A DNA stretch of 64,000 bases from Mycobacterium kyorinense (GTDB lineage: Bacteria; Actinomycetota; Actinomycetes; Mycobacteriales; Mycobacteriaceae). Each line of letters begins with the position of its first letter. Within the stretch, counting starts at the first letter, position 1. The notes under the pieces are model-generated. The model ran no database searches. It saw only the letters and a program-made list of their open reading frames with translations, and had not been told where the DNA came from. A program made the position numbers and the translations under genes. Below are positions 24,038 to 32,378 of this stretch, piece after piece. The stretch covers positions 34,241 to 98,240 of the forward strand of contig NZ_LQPE01000159.1 of assembly GCF_002101735.1 (NCBI RefSeq), given 5' to 3'.

Positions 24038-25573
24038 CTAGAAGGGCGGCGGTTGGTTGCGTTCGGCGATGTGGGCGGCGTTGAGTGCGCGTTCGGCGTC
24101 GATGCGTTTGGCGCGGTCTTGTTCGCGGGTTCGTCGACGCAGGGGCATCATGAGCCCGCGCTCGCCTGGTGGTTGCATTGGCGTTGGGGCAGAACGTAAT
24201 TCGCCGGTGGGTAGACACAAGCTCGGGAACAGCAAGCGACTGCCCGGGCGAGTGGTGTATGTCTGCCCGGTGGGCGACGTCCATATCACCGTGCCGTCAG
24301 GGTGTTGTTCGTCATGCCAGGCAGTCCAAAAAGTCTTGAGCAAGTGATGTTTTCGGCATAGGCACTTGAGGTTGGAGGCGTGCGTCGGCCCCAGCGGATA
24401 GGGCACCGTGTGGTCGACGTCGCAAAACTCCGCCGGGCGATCACAATTGGGGAACCGGCACGTCATGTCGCGACAGCGCACAAACCGCTCCAACGCCGCG
24501 GAGGGCCGATATCCCGACTCCGGCGCGCTGTCGCCGGGGTGCCGCACCGGCTCGAGCTTGGCGCCATTTCGGACCAGCTCGGCCAGCACCGCCGGGGGGA
24601 CCACCGCGCCGTCGGTGAGCACGGCGGGCGGCAACCTCACCGCAGGCACGTCAGGCTCGGGAGTCGCAGGCCCGGACAAGGGCTCGTCGCGCGCGATCGG
24701 GGCGGGCGCGGGTTGCCCCGACAGGTGCGGATCGGGCTGCGCCTGCACCGCCGATTCGTGCGCCACCACGTGGATCACCACGTTGGCCGGCCGCTCGCCA
24801 TCCTGGCCAGCGGCCGGGCAATCAGCATTGCCGCAGCCGCACGCCAATCGCTCCGCTCCGGCCGCCAACGCCCCCAGCGCATCGGCGCGCCGCTGCGCGA
24901 TGGTGCGCGGGTCGTCATCGCAGACCTGGTGAGCCATCTGCATCAGCCGCCGGTCCAGCACCGCGGCATCGGCCGCAAACAACCGCCCCCACATCGGCGC
25001 AGTGCCCGACTCTTGATCGGCCGAGTCGATAACCACGTCGCGGCTCCGTGCGTGGGCGCGGGTGCGGCGCAGCGCCCCCGGGTCATACTGGTCGACGATC
25101 GCCTCGATGGCCTGCGCCGTCTTGGTCGCCGACAGCGGCCCAAACCGCACCGCGTCCCGGGCCAGGCTCTTATCCACCAGCCGCAGCGCCTCCGCGTCTT
25201 TGATCAGATCGGTATGCCAGGCGATGGTGGACACCAATCGGGCGCTGATCATCCCGTCGGCGAACAACGCCGCTACTGCGGGCAGCCGGTCACGCAAGGT
25301 GACCGCCAGATACATCTGCCCCGAGGCCATGCCGTGGCTAAGGCCCAGGGCCGCAGCCACTTCGGCGGCCATCGCATCCCAGTTGTCACACGACCACCGC
25401 CCGGTCTCGGGCGACCCGCCTTGCACCCGGCGCGCCACCAGCTCGCCGATCGCGGCCAGCCGCCGCGCCGCCGCGGCAGCTTCCACGCGCGCCCACCCCG
25501 CAATCGCCGCCACCACCATCGCATCATCGGCAGACTCGAGCGCCTTCAGACCCGGCAGCGAGTTATCGAACAT
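24038..25573 (-). CDS. DUF222 and HNH endonuclease domain protein (13E12-repeat family)
   Basis: 511 residues. The N-terminal two thirds are a DUF222 domain (helical, for example AMVVAAIAGWARVEAAAAAR and GLSHGMASGQMYLAVTLRDR); the C-terminal part is an HNH nuclease: RDMTCRFPNCDRPAEFCDVDHTV, then LCRKHHLLKT, with zinc cysteines and the H-N-H order. Such genes are abundant in mycobacteria and include the REP13E12 repeats of M. tuberculosis, which serve as phage integration sites. This copy looks full-length. It sits between fadE25 and a PPE gene, in a spot where M. tuberculosis carries Rv3273, so it marks a variable site. A possible autonomous element, but no ends were identified. Confidence 0.88.
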   Translation of the reverse strand: MFDNSLPGLKALESADDAMVVAAIAGWARVEAAAAARRLAAIGELVARRVQGGSPETGRWSCDNWDAMAAEVAAALGLSHGMASGQMYLAVTLRDRLPAVAALFADGMISARLVSTIAWHTDLIKDAEALRLVDKSLARDAVRFGPLSATKTAQAIEAIVDQYDPGALRRTRAHARSRDVVIDSADQESGTAPMWGRLFAADAAVLDRRLMQMAHQVCDDDPRTIAQRRADALGALAAGAERLACGCGNADCPAAGQDGERPANVVIHVVAHESAVQAQPDPHLSGQPAPAPIARDEPLSGPATPEPDVPAVRLPPAVLTDGAVVPPAVLAELVRNGAKLEPVRHPGDSAPESGYRPSAALERFVRCRDMTCRFPNCDRPAEFCDVDHTVPYPLGPTHASNLKCLCRKHHLLKTFWTAWHDEQHPDGTVIWTSPTGQTYTTRPGSRLLFPSLCLPTGELRSAPTPMQPPGERGLMMPLRRRTREQDRAKRIDAERALNAAHIAERNQPPPF

Positions 25574-25633
25574 ACGAGCGACCCTACCCGTCGCCCCCGA
25601 CGCGAGAAGCTGGCCGAAGTGCTCCAGCCTGGG

Positions 25634-25660
25634 TTATCCACAGTCGCGACTTTGTCCACA
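25634..25660 (+). promoter_or_regulatory. Two DnaA-box-like sites
   Basis: TTATCCACA at 25634-25642 and TTGTCCACA at 25652-25660, same direction, 18 bases apart. Both match DnaA box consensus forms; the second is the form preferred in mycobacteria. They lie in the 104-base gap upstream of the DUF222/HNH gene and downstream of the PPE gene. No other origin features are visible, so this is not called an origin. Confidence 0.5.
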
Positions 25661-25677
25661 GGCAGGCCGGCCCAAAC

Positions 25678-26829
25678 TTAGCCGCCGGCGGGCCAGCGCG
25701 GAAGCATGTTGGGGCGCGGCAGAAATCGCGCAGCATCGGCCAGTCGCCCCGCGCCGTGCCCGGCCATCCCCGTAATCGGCATGACGGGCACACCCGCCGG
25801 TCCCGCCGGGCCGCTGACGGGTACGGCGTTGAAGCCGCCGGGGCCCGTCGGCAACGCCGCCGCAACGGAATTCGTCGCGGGCACAGTCGCGGCCCAACTC
25901 TGCGGCACCGACAGCGCCCCGATGGACGCCGCCCGGCCCAGGCCCGCGGCGACGCCCGATCCGCCTGCCCCTGCCCAGCCGGTCGAACCCGCCGCGCCCG
26001 CACCACTGCTCAGCAGCGAACCCAACCCTCCGCCCAGCAGCGACCCGGACGCCTTGACGCCGCTTTCGGCGGCCTTGGTCGCAGGCATCAGCGACTTTCC
26101 GGTCGAAATCACCGACGTGATCGTCGAACCCGTCCTGGACCAGAAGTGCGGATCCATGGTGATCGTCGTCCACATCTTCTCCAGGTTCTGCCACATAGGC
26201 GACGGGGATGCTGCTTGCTGCAAGGTAATTGGGATTGCCGATGTCAACCGCGACAACGCCCCCTGCGTTTCGGCGAGCGCCGCGCCCTGGCCGGCCGGGT
26301 TGGTGGTGGGCGGAGGCGGCGTGAACGGCGTCACCCTGGAGGCCGCGGCGGAGGCGCCGGCGTAGCCGTACATCGCCGCGGCATCTTGGGCCCACATCTC
26401 GCTGTAGTGGAACTCGGTGGCCGCGATCGCCGGGGTGTTCTGGCCCAGAATGTTGGTGTCCACCAGTGTTTCCTGCAGCGAGCGGTTGGCGGCGATCACC
26501 AGCGGCGGCACCGTCGTCGCACGTGCCGACTCGTACGCACTCGCAGCGGCTCTGGCCTGAGCGGCGGCCTGTTCGGCTTGCCTGGCGGTCGTGCGCATCC
26601 ACTCGACATACGGTGCGACGGCGGCTGCCATCGACGTCGACGCCGACCCCAGCCACGGCCCGTCGGCGAGTTGCCACACGACCGACTGGTAGCCGGTGGC
26701 GGCGGTGTGCAGTTCGGCGGCCAGCTGGTCCCAAGCCGCCGCGGCGGCCAACATCGATCCCGAGCCGGGACCCAAATACATTCGCGCGGAATTGATTTCC
26801 GGCGGCAATGACCCAAAGTCAAAGAACAT
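25678..26829 (-). CDS. PPE family protein, SVP subgroup
   Basis: 383 residues. The N-terminal PPE domain (about 1-180) opens MFFDFGSLPPEINSARMYLG with the Pro-Pro-Glu at 9-11 and contains the WLGSAS turn. The C-terminal part is Gly/Ala-rich with the SVPQSWA motif near residue 310, which places it in the PPE-SVP subgroup. These are secreted by type VII systems (usually ESX-5) to the surface. No partner PE gene is adjacent, so it must pair with one from elsewhere. Strong ribosome site GAGGAGAAG before the ATG at 26829. Accessory by position: not at this site in M. tuberculosis. Confidence 0.92.
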   Translation of the reverse strand: MFFDFGSLPPEINSARMYLGPGSGSMLAAAAAWDQLAAELHTAATGYQSVVWQLADGPWLGSASTSMAAAVAPYVEWMRTTARQAEQAAAQARAAASAYESARATTVPPLVIAANRSLQETLVDTNILGQNTPAIAATEFHYSEMWAQDAAAMYGYAGASAAASRVTPFTPPPPTTNPAGQGAALAETQGALSRLTSAIPITLQQAASPSPMWQNLEKMWTTITMDPHFWSRTGSTITSVISTGKSLMPATKAAESGVKASGSLLGGGLGSLLSSGAGAAGSTGWAGAGGSGVAAGLGRAASIGALSVPQSWAATVPATNSVAAALPTGPGGFNAVPVSGPAGPAGVPVMPITGMAGHGAGRLADAARFLPRPNMLPRWPAGG

Positions 26830-26920
26830 GGACTTCTCCTCGAGAAAAAGACATGGGGGTAGCAGCTCGCCGTTGCATAGAGCAGACGAGCAGCGGATCA
26901 GGCGGGCGAATGCTGACCGA

Positions 26921-27319
26921 TCAGCGGCGAGCGATGCAGAAGTGGGTCAAGAGTTGTTGCCCGGCAAGGGAAATCGGGGGAGCACCGCGATGGGCGCCGC
27001 CGAAACGGGACCAGGCTGCCGACACGGAGATCGGCGGCGAAGACCACCGCCACAATGGCGTCGAACGCAATCGCGGTGGTAGCGCGCGGTGCAGCGCTAT
27101 GGCGTCGAACGCCTTCTGCGTGATGGGCGACGAACCGTGGTCGGTCTCCGCGCGCTCGAGGTCGTCGGCAACCAGTGACACCGATGACGGCGCAGCAGAC
27201 GACGCGAACTCGAATTGCACCAGCCCGTAACCGATGACGCCGACCAGGGTGCAGATCGCGACAACGACGGCAACGGCCGACCGCCACCATCGCGGTCTGG
27301 GTCGGTCGCTGAAAGTCAC
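26921..27319 (-). CDS. Possible small membrane protein, second half uncertain
   Basis: 132 residues from GTG 27319. A short N-terminus (VTFSDRPRPRWWRS) leads into one membrane segment (about 15-36, AVAVVVAICTLVGVIGYGLV), then an extracytoplasmic part QFEFASSAAPSSVSLVADDL. The stretch after about residue 70 becomes Arg/Pro/Trp-rich and looks non-coding, so the true protein may be shorter or frameshifted. TATAGT lies 9-14 bases upstream, suiting a leaderless start. No family recognised. Located between the PPE gene and the CoA-transferase gene. Confidence 0.4.
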   Translation of the reverse strand: MTFSDRPRPRWWRSAVAVVVAICTLVGVIGYGLVQFEFASSAAPSSVSLVADDLERAETDHGSSPITQKAFDAIALHRALPPRLRSTPLWRWSSPPISVSAAWSRFGGAHRGAPPISLAGQQLLTHFCIARR

Positions 27320-27442
27320 AGTGGCGAAACTATAACAGCACGTCAACGGCTATTTTTTCGTCAACCGCGATTCTATGTGCGCTCATATTTATCGAGCAGC
27401 GGTTCATAGAACAACGACACCAACCGGTCACCGACTGTTCAT

Positions 27443-28615
27443 TTAGTTGATGCCCGTGAGGAACTCGGCGTTGTGTTCGCCCACTTCCGGCGGCGGATCG
27501 GTCGCCGCGGCGGTGAACGTCGAATAGCGGGCCGGGGTACGGATCAGCGTGACGGCGTCCTCACCGCTGCCGACCTCGAGCGCCAGCTTGTTCTCCGCGA
27601 ACAGCGGCGTGTCGACGACCTGCTTCCAGGTGTACGGCAGACAGGCCATGATGCCGTTGCGGCGCAACAACTCCACCCACTCCGCCGACGTCTTGGTGGA
27701 AAGCGTCGACTCGAGTTCGTCGGTGAGTTCGCTGTAATTGATCGACCGCGAGCGCTGGTCGGCGAACCGCTCGTCGTCGAGCAGATCGGGACGGTCGATC
27801 GTTCGGCACAACAGCTCCCAGTGCTTGGGCACATACGCGCTGATGACGACGTAGCCGTCGGCGGTACGGAAAGCGTCTGAGGGCTGGGTGGCGAAACCAA
27901 CGCTCTTGCGTCCCTTGGGTTTCGGTGGTTGGTCGCTGCTGTTGGCCCGGTTCAGGTGCACGGTCAGCTGGTTTACCTGAAGGCTCACCGCGACGTCGTA
28001 CATGGCGACGGTGACGACGTCGGCCACACCGTGCCGCTCGCGGTTGAGCAGCGCGGCCAAAACCGCCTGGGCGAGCACATGCCCGCTGGCGTTGTCGACC
28101 AGTTGGAACGGGATGATCTGCGGCTTGCCGTCCGGCGTGCGCATGCCTGTGGTCATGCCGGCTTCGGCGGCCACCATCAAGTCGACGCCCGGCCGGTCGC
28201 CGTGCGGACCGTTGCCGCCGAACGCCGACAGCCGCGCGTAGACCAATCGTGGGTTGCGCGACTGCAATTCGCTCGGGCCCAGCCCCAGTCGTTCCATCAC
28301 CCCCGGCCGGAAACCTTCGAGGACGACGTCGGCGGTGTCGACCAGCCGCAGTATCTGCTGCTTACCTTCGTCGGAGGTCAGGTCCACCGCGACCGATTTC
28401 TTGCCGCGGTTGTTCGGCAGAAAGTACGTCGCCAGCGGCGGGCGGCCGGGCAAGACGGAGGTGATCTGCCGAGCGGCTTCACCGCCCGGCGCCTCCACCT
28501 TGATGACCTCGGCGCCCAGGTCTGCCAGCACCTGCCCCGCCAGCGGGCCCGCCACGTTCTGGGTGAAGTCGAGCACCCGGAAACCGTCAAGAGGCTTGGG
28601 GCCGCCGGTAGTCAC
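27443..28615 (-). CDS. CaiB/BaiF family (class III) CoA transferase
   Basis: 390 residues, class III CoA transferase. Typical features: N-terminal LDGFRVLDFTQNVAGPLAGQ, AEVIKVEAPGGE, FLPNNRGKKSVAVDL and a catalytic Asp in the RPGVDLMVAAEAGM region (about residue 168). These enzymes move CoA between carboxylic acids; the substrate is unknown. Equivalent to Rv3272. Starts at GTG 28615, overlapping the methyltransferase stop by GTGA, so the pair is coupled. Confidence 0.9.
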   Translation of the reverse strand: MTTGGPKPLDGFRVLDFTQNVAGPLAGQVLADLGAEVIKVEAPGGEAARQITSVLPGRPPLATYFLPNNRGKKSVAVDLTSDEGKQQILRLVDTADVVLEGFRPGVMERLGLGPSELQSRNPRLVYARLSAFGGNGPHGDRPGVDLMVAAEAGMTTGMRTPDGKPQIIPFQLVDNASGHVLAQAVLAALLNRERHGVADVVTVAMYDVAVSLQVNQLTVHLNRANSSDQPPKPKGRKSVGFATQPSDAFRTADGYVVISAYVPKHWELLCRTIDRPDLLDDERFADQRSRSINYSELTDELESTLSTKTSAEWVELLRRNGIMACLPYTWKQVVDTPLFAENKLALEVGSGEDAVTLIRTPARYSTFTAAATDPPPEVGEHNAEFLTGIN

Positions 28616-29523
28616 GAACCCGCGCCCCGCACCGCGGTGCAGTAGTAGTTCTCCGCGGACTCGGCGTCGCTGCGCGGCGGAATCGGTAAACCGTTGTCGG
28701 ACAACAACTGACTGGCCAGGGTGCGCGTGGTGCGCCAGCCCCGCTCGTCGAGGTAGGTTGCCACGTCGTGACGCCCGCCGGCGTACCACAGGTCGTCGAT
28801 GTGGGCGTCCAACCCGTGCTCGTACCACTTTTGCGCGGCCGCGTGCATGACCCGCAGGGATTCCGGGGAATTCAGAAAAATCTCCGCGACCAGCCGGCTG
28901 CCGTCGGCGCTGAGCGCAGTGATGTTGTCCAGCAAGCGATCCTGAGCTTCGGGCGGCAGGAACGCCAGCAGGCCCTCGGCGATCCAGGCGGCGGGCTGCC
29001 GCGCGTCGAAACCGGCCTGCCGCAGTGCGGCCGGCCAGTCATGGCGCAGGTCGATCGGCACCGTTCGCAGCAAGGCCGTCGGCTCGGCACCGAGCTCGGC
29101 CACCGTCGCGGCCTTGAACTCCAGGACCTGCGGCTGGTCGATCTCGTAGACCGTCATGTCGGCGGGCCACGACAGCCGGTACCCACGCGCATCCAGCCCG
29201 GAGGCCAAGATGACCGTCTGGCGGACGCCGGCCGCCGCCGCTTCGGCGACAAAGCTGTCGATGAAGCGGGTGCGCACGGTCAGCAGGTCGGTCATCGGCT
29301 GCATGCCCCACGGGTGGTCGGGGATGTCGACCTCCGCCGCGTCGAGTTCGCCGGCCGCCCACCGGGTGAAGAAGTCGACGCCGACGGCCCGAACCAGCGG
29401 CTCGGCGAACCGGTCGTCGATGAGCCCGGCCCTGGTGGCGCGGGCCCTTCCGGCGGCCACCATGGTTGCGGTGGCACCCACGCTGGTCGCCAAGTCCCAG
29501 GTGTCGTTGTCGGTCCGCGCCAT
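28612..29523 (-). CDS. SAM-dependent methyltransferase, mycobacterial LCM-like family (TIGR00027)
   Basis: 303 residues. The N-terminus ARTDNDTWDLATSVGATATMV and the block TVILASGLDARGYRLSWP are hallmarks of the large mycobacterial family of putative SAM methyltransferases related to leucine carboxyl methyltransferases. The SAM Gly loop is LASGLDARGYR, and AWIAEGLLAFLPPEAQDRLL is also conserved. Many paralogues exist; substrates are mostly unknown. Start ATG at 29523. Divergent from the next gene with only 33 bases between, and coupled to the CoA transferase through GTGA. Confidence 0.9.
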   Translation of the reverse strand: MARTDNDTWDLATSVGATATMVAAGRARATRAGLIDDRFAEPLVRAVGVDFFTRWAAGELDAAEVDIPDHPWGMQPMTDLLTVRTRFIDSFVAEAAAAGVRQTVILASGLDARGYRLSWPADMTVYEIDQPQVLEFKAATVAELGAEPTALLRTVPIDLRHDWPAALRQAGFDARQPAAWIAEGLLAFLPPEAQDRLLDNITALSADGSRLVAEIFLNSPESLRVMHAAAQKWYEHGLDAHIDDLWYAGGRHDVATYLDERGWRTTRTLASQLLSDNGLPIPPRSDAESAENYYCTAVRGAGS

Positions 29524-29556
29524 GTTCAGCAGCCTAACGACCTCTAAGATCGCCTG

Positions 29557-30234
29557 GTGACCTCCTCCAGCCCCGCCGGCCTCGACCATGTCTGTCACGA
29601 CGAGTCCGCACACGCCGCGCCTCCGCGGGACGCCGCCTGGCATCGGCGGGCCCGGTGGGCGCGACGGCTGGCGTGGGTCAGCCTGGTTGCGATGCTCGCC
29701 GAGGGCGTGATCGGGCTATCGGAAGGCCTGGCTGTCGGGTCGATCGCGCTGACCGGCTGGGCGTTGGGCAGTGCCCCGGAGGGGCTGGCCAGTGCGATGG
29801 TGGTGTGGCGGTTCAGCGGCCGACGCACCCTCTCGGACACCGCCGAACGACGCGCCCAGCGCGGTGTCGCGTTGTCGTTTTGGCTGACCGCCCCCTACAT
29901 CACCGCGGAATCCCTGCACCACCTGCTCGACGAGCGCCACGCCGACACCTCGGTGATCGGGATTGCGTTGACGGCGATCGCCCTGGTCCTGATGCCCACG
30001 CTCGGCCGGGCCAAGCACATTCTGGCCGTGCGGTTGGGCTCGGCGGCAACTGCGGGCGAGGGCACCCAGAACTACCTGTGCGGGGCCCAGGCCGCCGCGG
30101 TCATGCTCGGCCTGGTGGTGACGGCGTGGTGGTCCGGCGGTTGGTGGCTGGACCCCGCGATCGGGCTGGCCGTCGCCGTCGTCGCCGTCTGGCAGGGCAT
30201 CCGGTCCTGGCGCGGCGAGAACTGCGCCTGCTGA
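29557..30234 (+). CDS. Cation-efflux-like membrane protein (Rv3271c-like)
   Basis: 225 residues with about five membrane segments (for example LAWVSLVAMLAEGVIGLSEG, ALTGWALGSAPEGLASAMVV, VIGIALTAIALVLMPTL, AAAVMLGLVVTAWW and WLDPAIGLAVAVVAVW). The arrangement resembles the membrane half of cation diffusion facilitators, with the DPAIGL motif, but without the classical two HxxxD zinc sites. The N-terminus has a His/Cys/Asp-rich tip (GLDHVCHDESAHAA). Equivalent to Rv3271c. TAAGAT shortly before the GTG at 29557 suggests a leaderless transcript. Ends against the convergent PPE gene with no gap. Metal transport is only an inference. Confidence 0.8.
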   Translation: MTSSSPAGLDHVCHDESAHAAPPRDAAWHRRARWARRLAWVSLVAMLAEGVIGLSEGLAVGSIALTGWALGSAPEGLASAMVVWRFSGRRTLSDTAERRAQRGVALSFWLTAPYITAESLHHLLDERHADTSVIGIALTAIALVLMPTLGRAKHILAVRLGSAATAGEGTQNYLCGAQAAAVMLGLVVTAWWSGGWWLDPAIGLAVAVVAVWQGIRSWRGENCAC

Positions 30235-31821
30235 TCAGCCCTCGACGTCCCAGGTGCCCGGCATCATCGGCATGCGCGGGCCGCCGCCGAAGTCGTCGGA
30301 CAGCGTGGTCAATCCCGCTGCGGTGGCGGTCTCCTTGCGGACGGTTCCGGCGAAACCGAGGTTTCCCGCACCCCGATCCGACGCCAACGGCTCGTCCGGC
30401 TCGGCGTCCATGTACTCATAGCCGCGGCCGAGCTGGCTAACCTTCATCCGGCGGCGCCGACGCGCCTGGGCTTCCTCCTCGGGCGTGGCGGCGGCCGCCG
30501 GCGCCGCGGCCGCGTCGGGCCGGGGTGTCTTCCGCTTGGCGCCGGAGGCAGCGGCGCTGTGGGAACCCATGCCCAGATTGCCGACCGCGTAGGAGAACAG
30601 CTCCGGACCGGCCGGCGTGGGCGGAGGAGGTGGTGCACCGGGCGCCGGGGGTGGTGTGGGCGCCGACGCAGATGCAGGAGCGGGAGTTGGCGCTGGAGCC
30701 GGGCTGGCGGCCGGGGCGGTAGCCGCGACGGCGGGTGCGACGACGGCCGGGGCGAACGGCGCGGGCGGTGCGACGGGCACCGCGACCGGATGCGCCAGAC
30801 CGGCCAGCCCCGCCAGGCCCGCGAAGCCGCCGACCGCGCCCACCGGGGCGGCGGCCAGGGGAAGCGCAGCGGCGGCTGCCAGCGGCACGAACGGCGTCGT
30901 CGCGACCAGGTAGGTGATCACCCGTAGCGTCTCGCTGAACATCTCGAAGCCGATCTCGGAGAAATAGATCAGCGACGCGAACACCAAGACCGCGACATTG
31001 CCGTTGGCGGCCTGCACGATCGTCGGATAGAACTCGATGTAATAGCCAGGCCCCGCGAGGAATTCGTTGATCGCGTCGGCCAGCGTCACCCCGGGCTGCG
31101 GAACCAGGTTCCAGTTGAACCAACTCAGGAATTGCTCGGGGTTTTCGAAGCTGTAGAACGGGCTGCCGATCAGGTCGCGAAGCTCGGGCGGCAGAAGCTG
31201 TTGGACCAGTCCGTCCAGCCATTGGAATATGTTTTGCGATTCCCCCGCCGAGCCCTGGTCGGCGAACGTGGTCACCGCATCGGATTTGACGATCTGCGGT
31301 GCGGGTGCGGTTTGCGGCGCCGACGCCACGGCCGCGGTCGCGACCGCATGATAGGTGGCCATCGTGGTGGCGGCCTGAATCCACATCCGCACGTAGTCGG
31401 CTTCGTTCAGCGCGATCGGAATCGTGTTGATGCCAAAGAAATTCGTCGCGATTAACACCGCGTGGGTGGCGTGGTTGGCGGCCAGCTCGGCCAGCGTCGG
31501 CATGGTCGCCTGCGCGGTGGTATAGGCGGTGGCGGCGGTTTCGTGTTGGGCGGCCGTTGCGGCGCTGTCGGCGCTGGCCTGCACCAGCCACGCCAGATAC
31601 GGCGCATGGGCGGCCACATAGGCCTCCGCCGTCGTACCGTCCCACGCCCCGGCCCGCAGGGCGTCCAACACCGCCGTGAGTTCCTCGGCCGTCTCGGCGT
31701 ATGCGGTGCTCAACGAGTTCCAGGCCCCCGCGGCCGCCAGCAACGAGCCCGGACCCGGGCCGCTGCACAGCAGCGCCGAATGCACCTCCGGGGGTGAGGC
31801 CATCCAGATCGGCGCGGTCAT
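30235..31821 (-). CDS. PPE2-like protein (PPE-PPW subgroup), last gene of cobalamin operon
   Basis: 528 residues. The PPE domain starts MTAPIWMASPPEVHSALLCS and covers about 180 residues. A hydrophobic middle and a Pro/Ala-rich linker follow, then RRRRRMKVSQLGRGYEYMD at 454-472, and the PPW-subgroup end (NLGFAGT and PMMPGTW). The whole order, including the basic block before QLGRGYEY, matches my memory of M. tuberculosis PPE2 (Rv0256c), which lies in a B12-riboswitch operon with cobQ1-cobU; its basic block is described as a nuclear localisation signal. Here it ends a riboswitch-led transporter operon, overlapping the preceding gene by ATGA. Role as outer-membrane corrinoid pore is inference. 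Confidence 0.9.
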   Translation of the reverse strand: MTAPIWMASPPEVHSALLCSGPGPGSLLAAAGAWNSLSTAYAETAEELTAVLDALRAGAWDGTTAEAYVAAHAPYLAWLVQASADSAATAAQHETAATAYTTAQATMPTLAELAANHATHAVLIATNFFGINTIPIALNEADYVRMWIQAATTMATYHAVATAAVASAPQTAPAPQIVKSDAVTTFADQGSAGESQNIFQWLDGLVQQLLPPELRDLIGSPFYSFENPEQFLSWFNWNLVPQPGVTLADAINEFLAGPGYYIEFYPTIVQAANGNVAVLVFASLIYFSEIGFEMFSETLRVITYLVATTPFVPLAAAAALPLAAAPVGAVGGFAGLAGLAGLAHPVAVPVAPPAPFAPAVVAPAVAATAPAASPAPAPTPAPASASAPTPPPAPGAPPPPPTPAGPELFSYAVGNLGMGSHSAAASGAKRKTPRPDAAAAPAAAATPEEEAQARRRRRMKVSQLGRGYEYMDAEPDEPLASDRGAGNLGFAGTVRKETATAAGLTTLSDDFGGGPRMPMMPGTWDVEG

Positions 31822-32378
31822 CCGTGCCGAAATCCCTTGCCGGCGCGGTCAAGTGGATCGGGGCCCAGCCCGAGATAGGTCTCGCGCAGCCGGTCCCACA
31901 ACTCCAGTTGGCCCCAGACGGGCTCGTCGCGGATCTGCTGGTCGTTGGTCAGGAACGGGTTCGGCAGCATCAGCGTCATCATTTGTTCGTCGCGCCCGTT
32001 GTAGAGCCGTACACCCCACGAGGTGGGGCATCCGTCGCTGCCGAGCCGGCGATACATCTCGGCCCGCGAACACTTGCGGATCCGGCCCAGCTCGGGTCCA
32101 CTGGCCGTGTGCTCGCCGATGCACAGATGGAAATGCCAGCGGCCGAAGTCGACCGTGACGTACCCGTCGTACATCGAGATGCGTTCGGGCGGGCAGGGCG
32201 CCGCCACTTCCCAGGCCGCACCCTCGATGAGGACGCCGAACCAGATGTTGTCCCAGTACTCGTCGAAGCACAAGTGGATCAGGTCGAGCAGGTGCTGCTC
32301 GTCGGTGGGCAACGGCCAGATCTGTTCTCGCCCTCCGCCTTCGGTTTCGACGACGGGCGGGCTGATGCTCTGGGTCAT
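31818..32378 (-). CDS. Unknown His-rich protein in cobalamin-riboswitch operon
   Basis: 186 residues, cytoplasmic by appearance (no signal or membrane segment). I do not recognise the family. Features: a Pro-rich N-terminus; LLDLIHLCFDEYWDNIWFGV; the motif WHFHLCIGEH at about 81-90 with His, His, Cys and His, which could bind a metal or corrinoid; CSRAEMYRRLGSDGCPTSWG; and PNPFLTNDQQIRDEPVWGQL. It overlaps the ATPase-FhuF gene upstream and the PPE gene downstream, both by ATGA, so it is fixed in this operon. It could handle or sense the imported ligand. No function is claimed. Confidence 0.8.
   Translation of the reverse strand: MTQSISPPVVETEGGGREQIWPLPTDEQHLLDLIHLCFDEYWDNIWFGVLIEGAAWEVAAPCPPERISMYDGYVTVDFGRWHFHLCIGEHTASGPELGRIRKCSRAEMYRRLGSDGCPTSWGVRLYNGRDEQMMTLMLPNPFLTNDQQIRDEPVWGQLELWDRLRETYLGLGPDPLDRAGKGFRHG

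Noticed and set aside
25634..25660. Replication origin
   Set aside because: Only two boxes, no AT-rich unwinding region, no dnaA or dnaN nearby.
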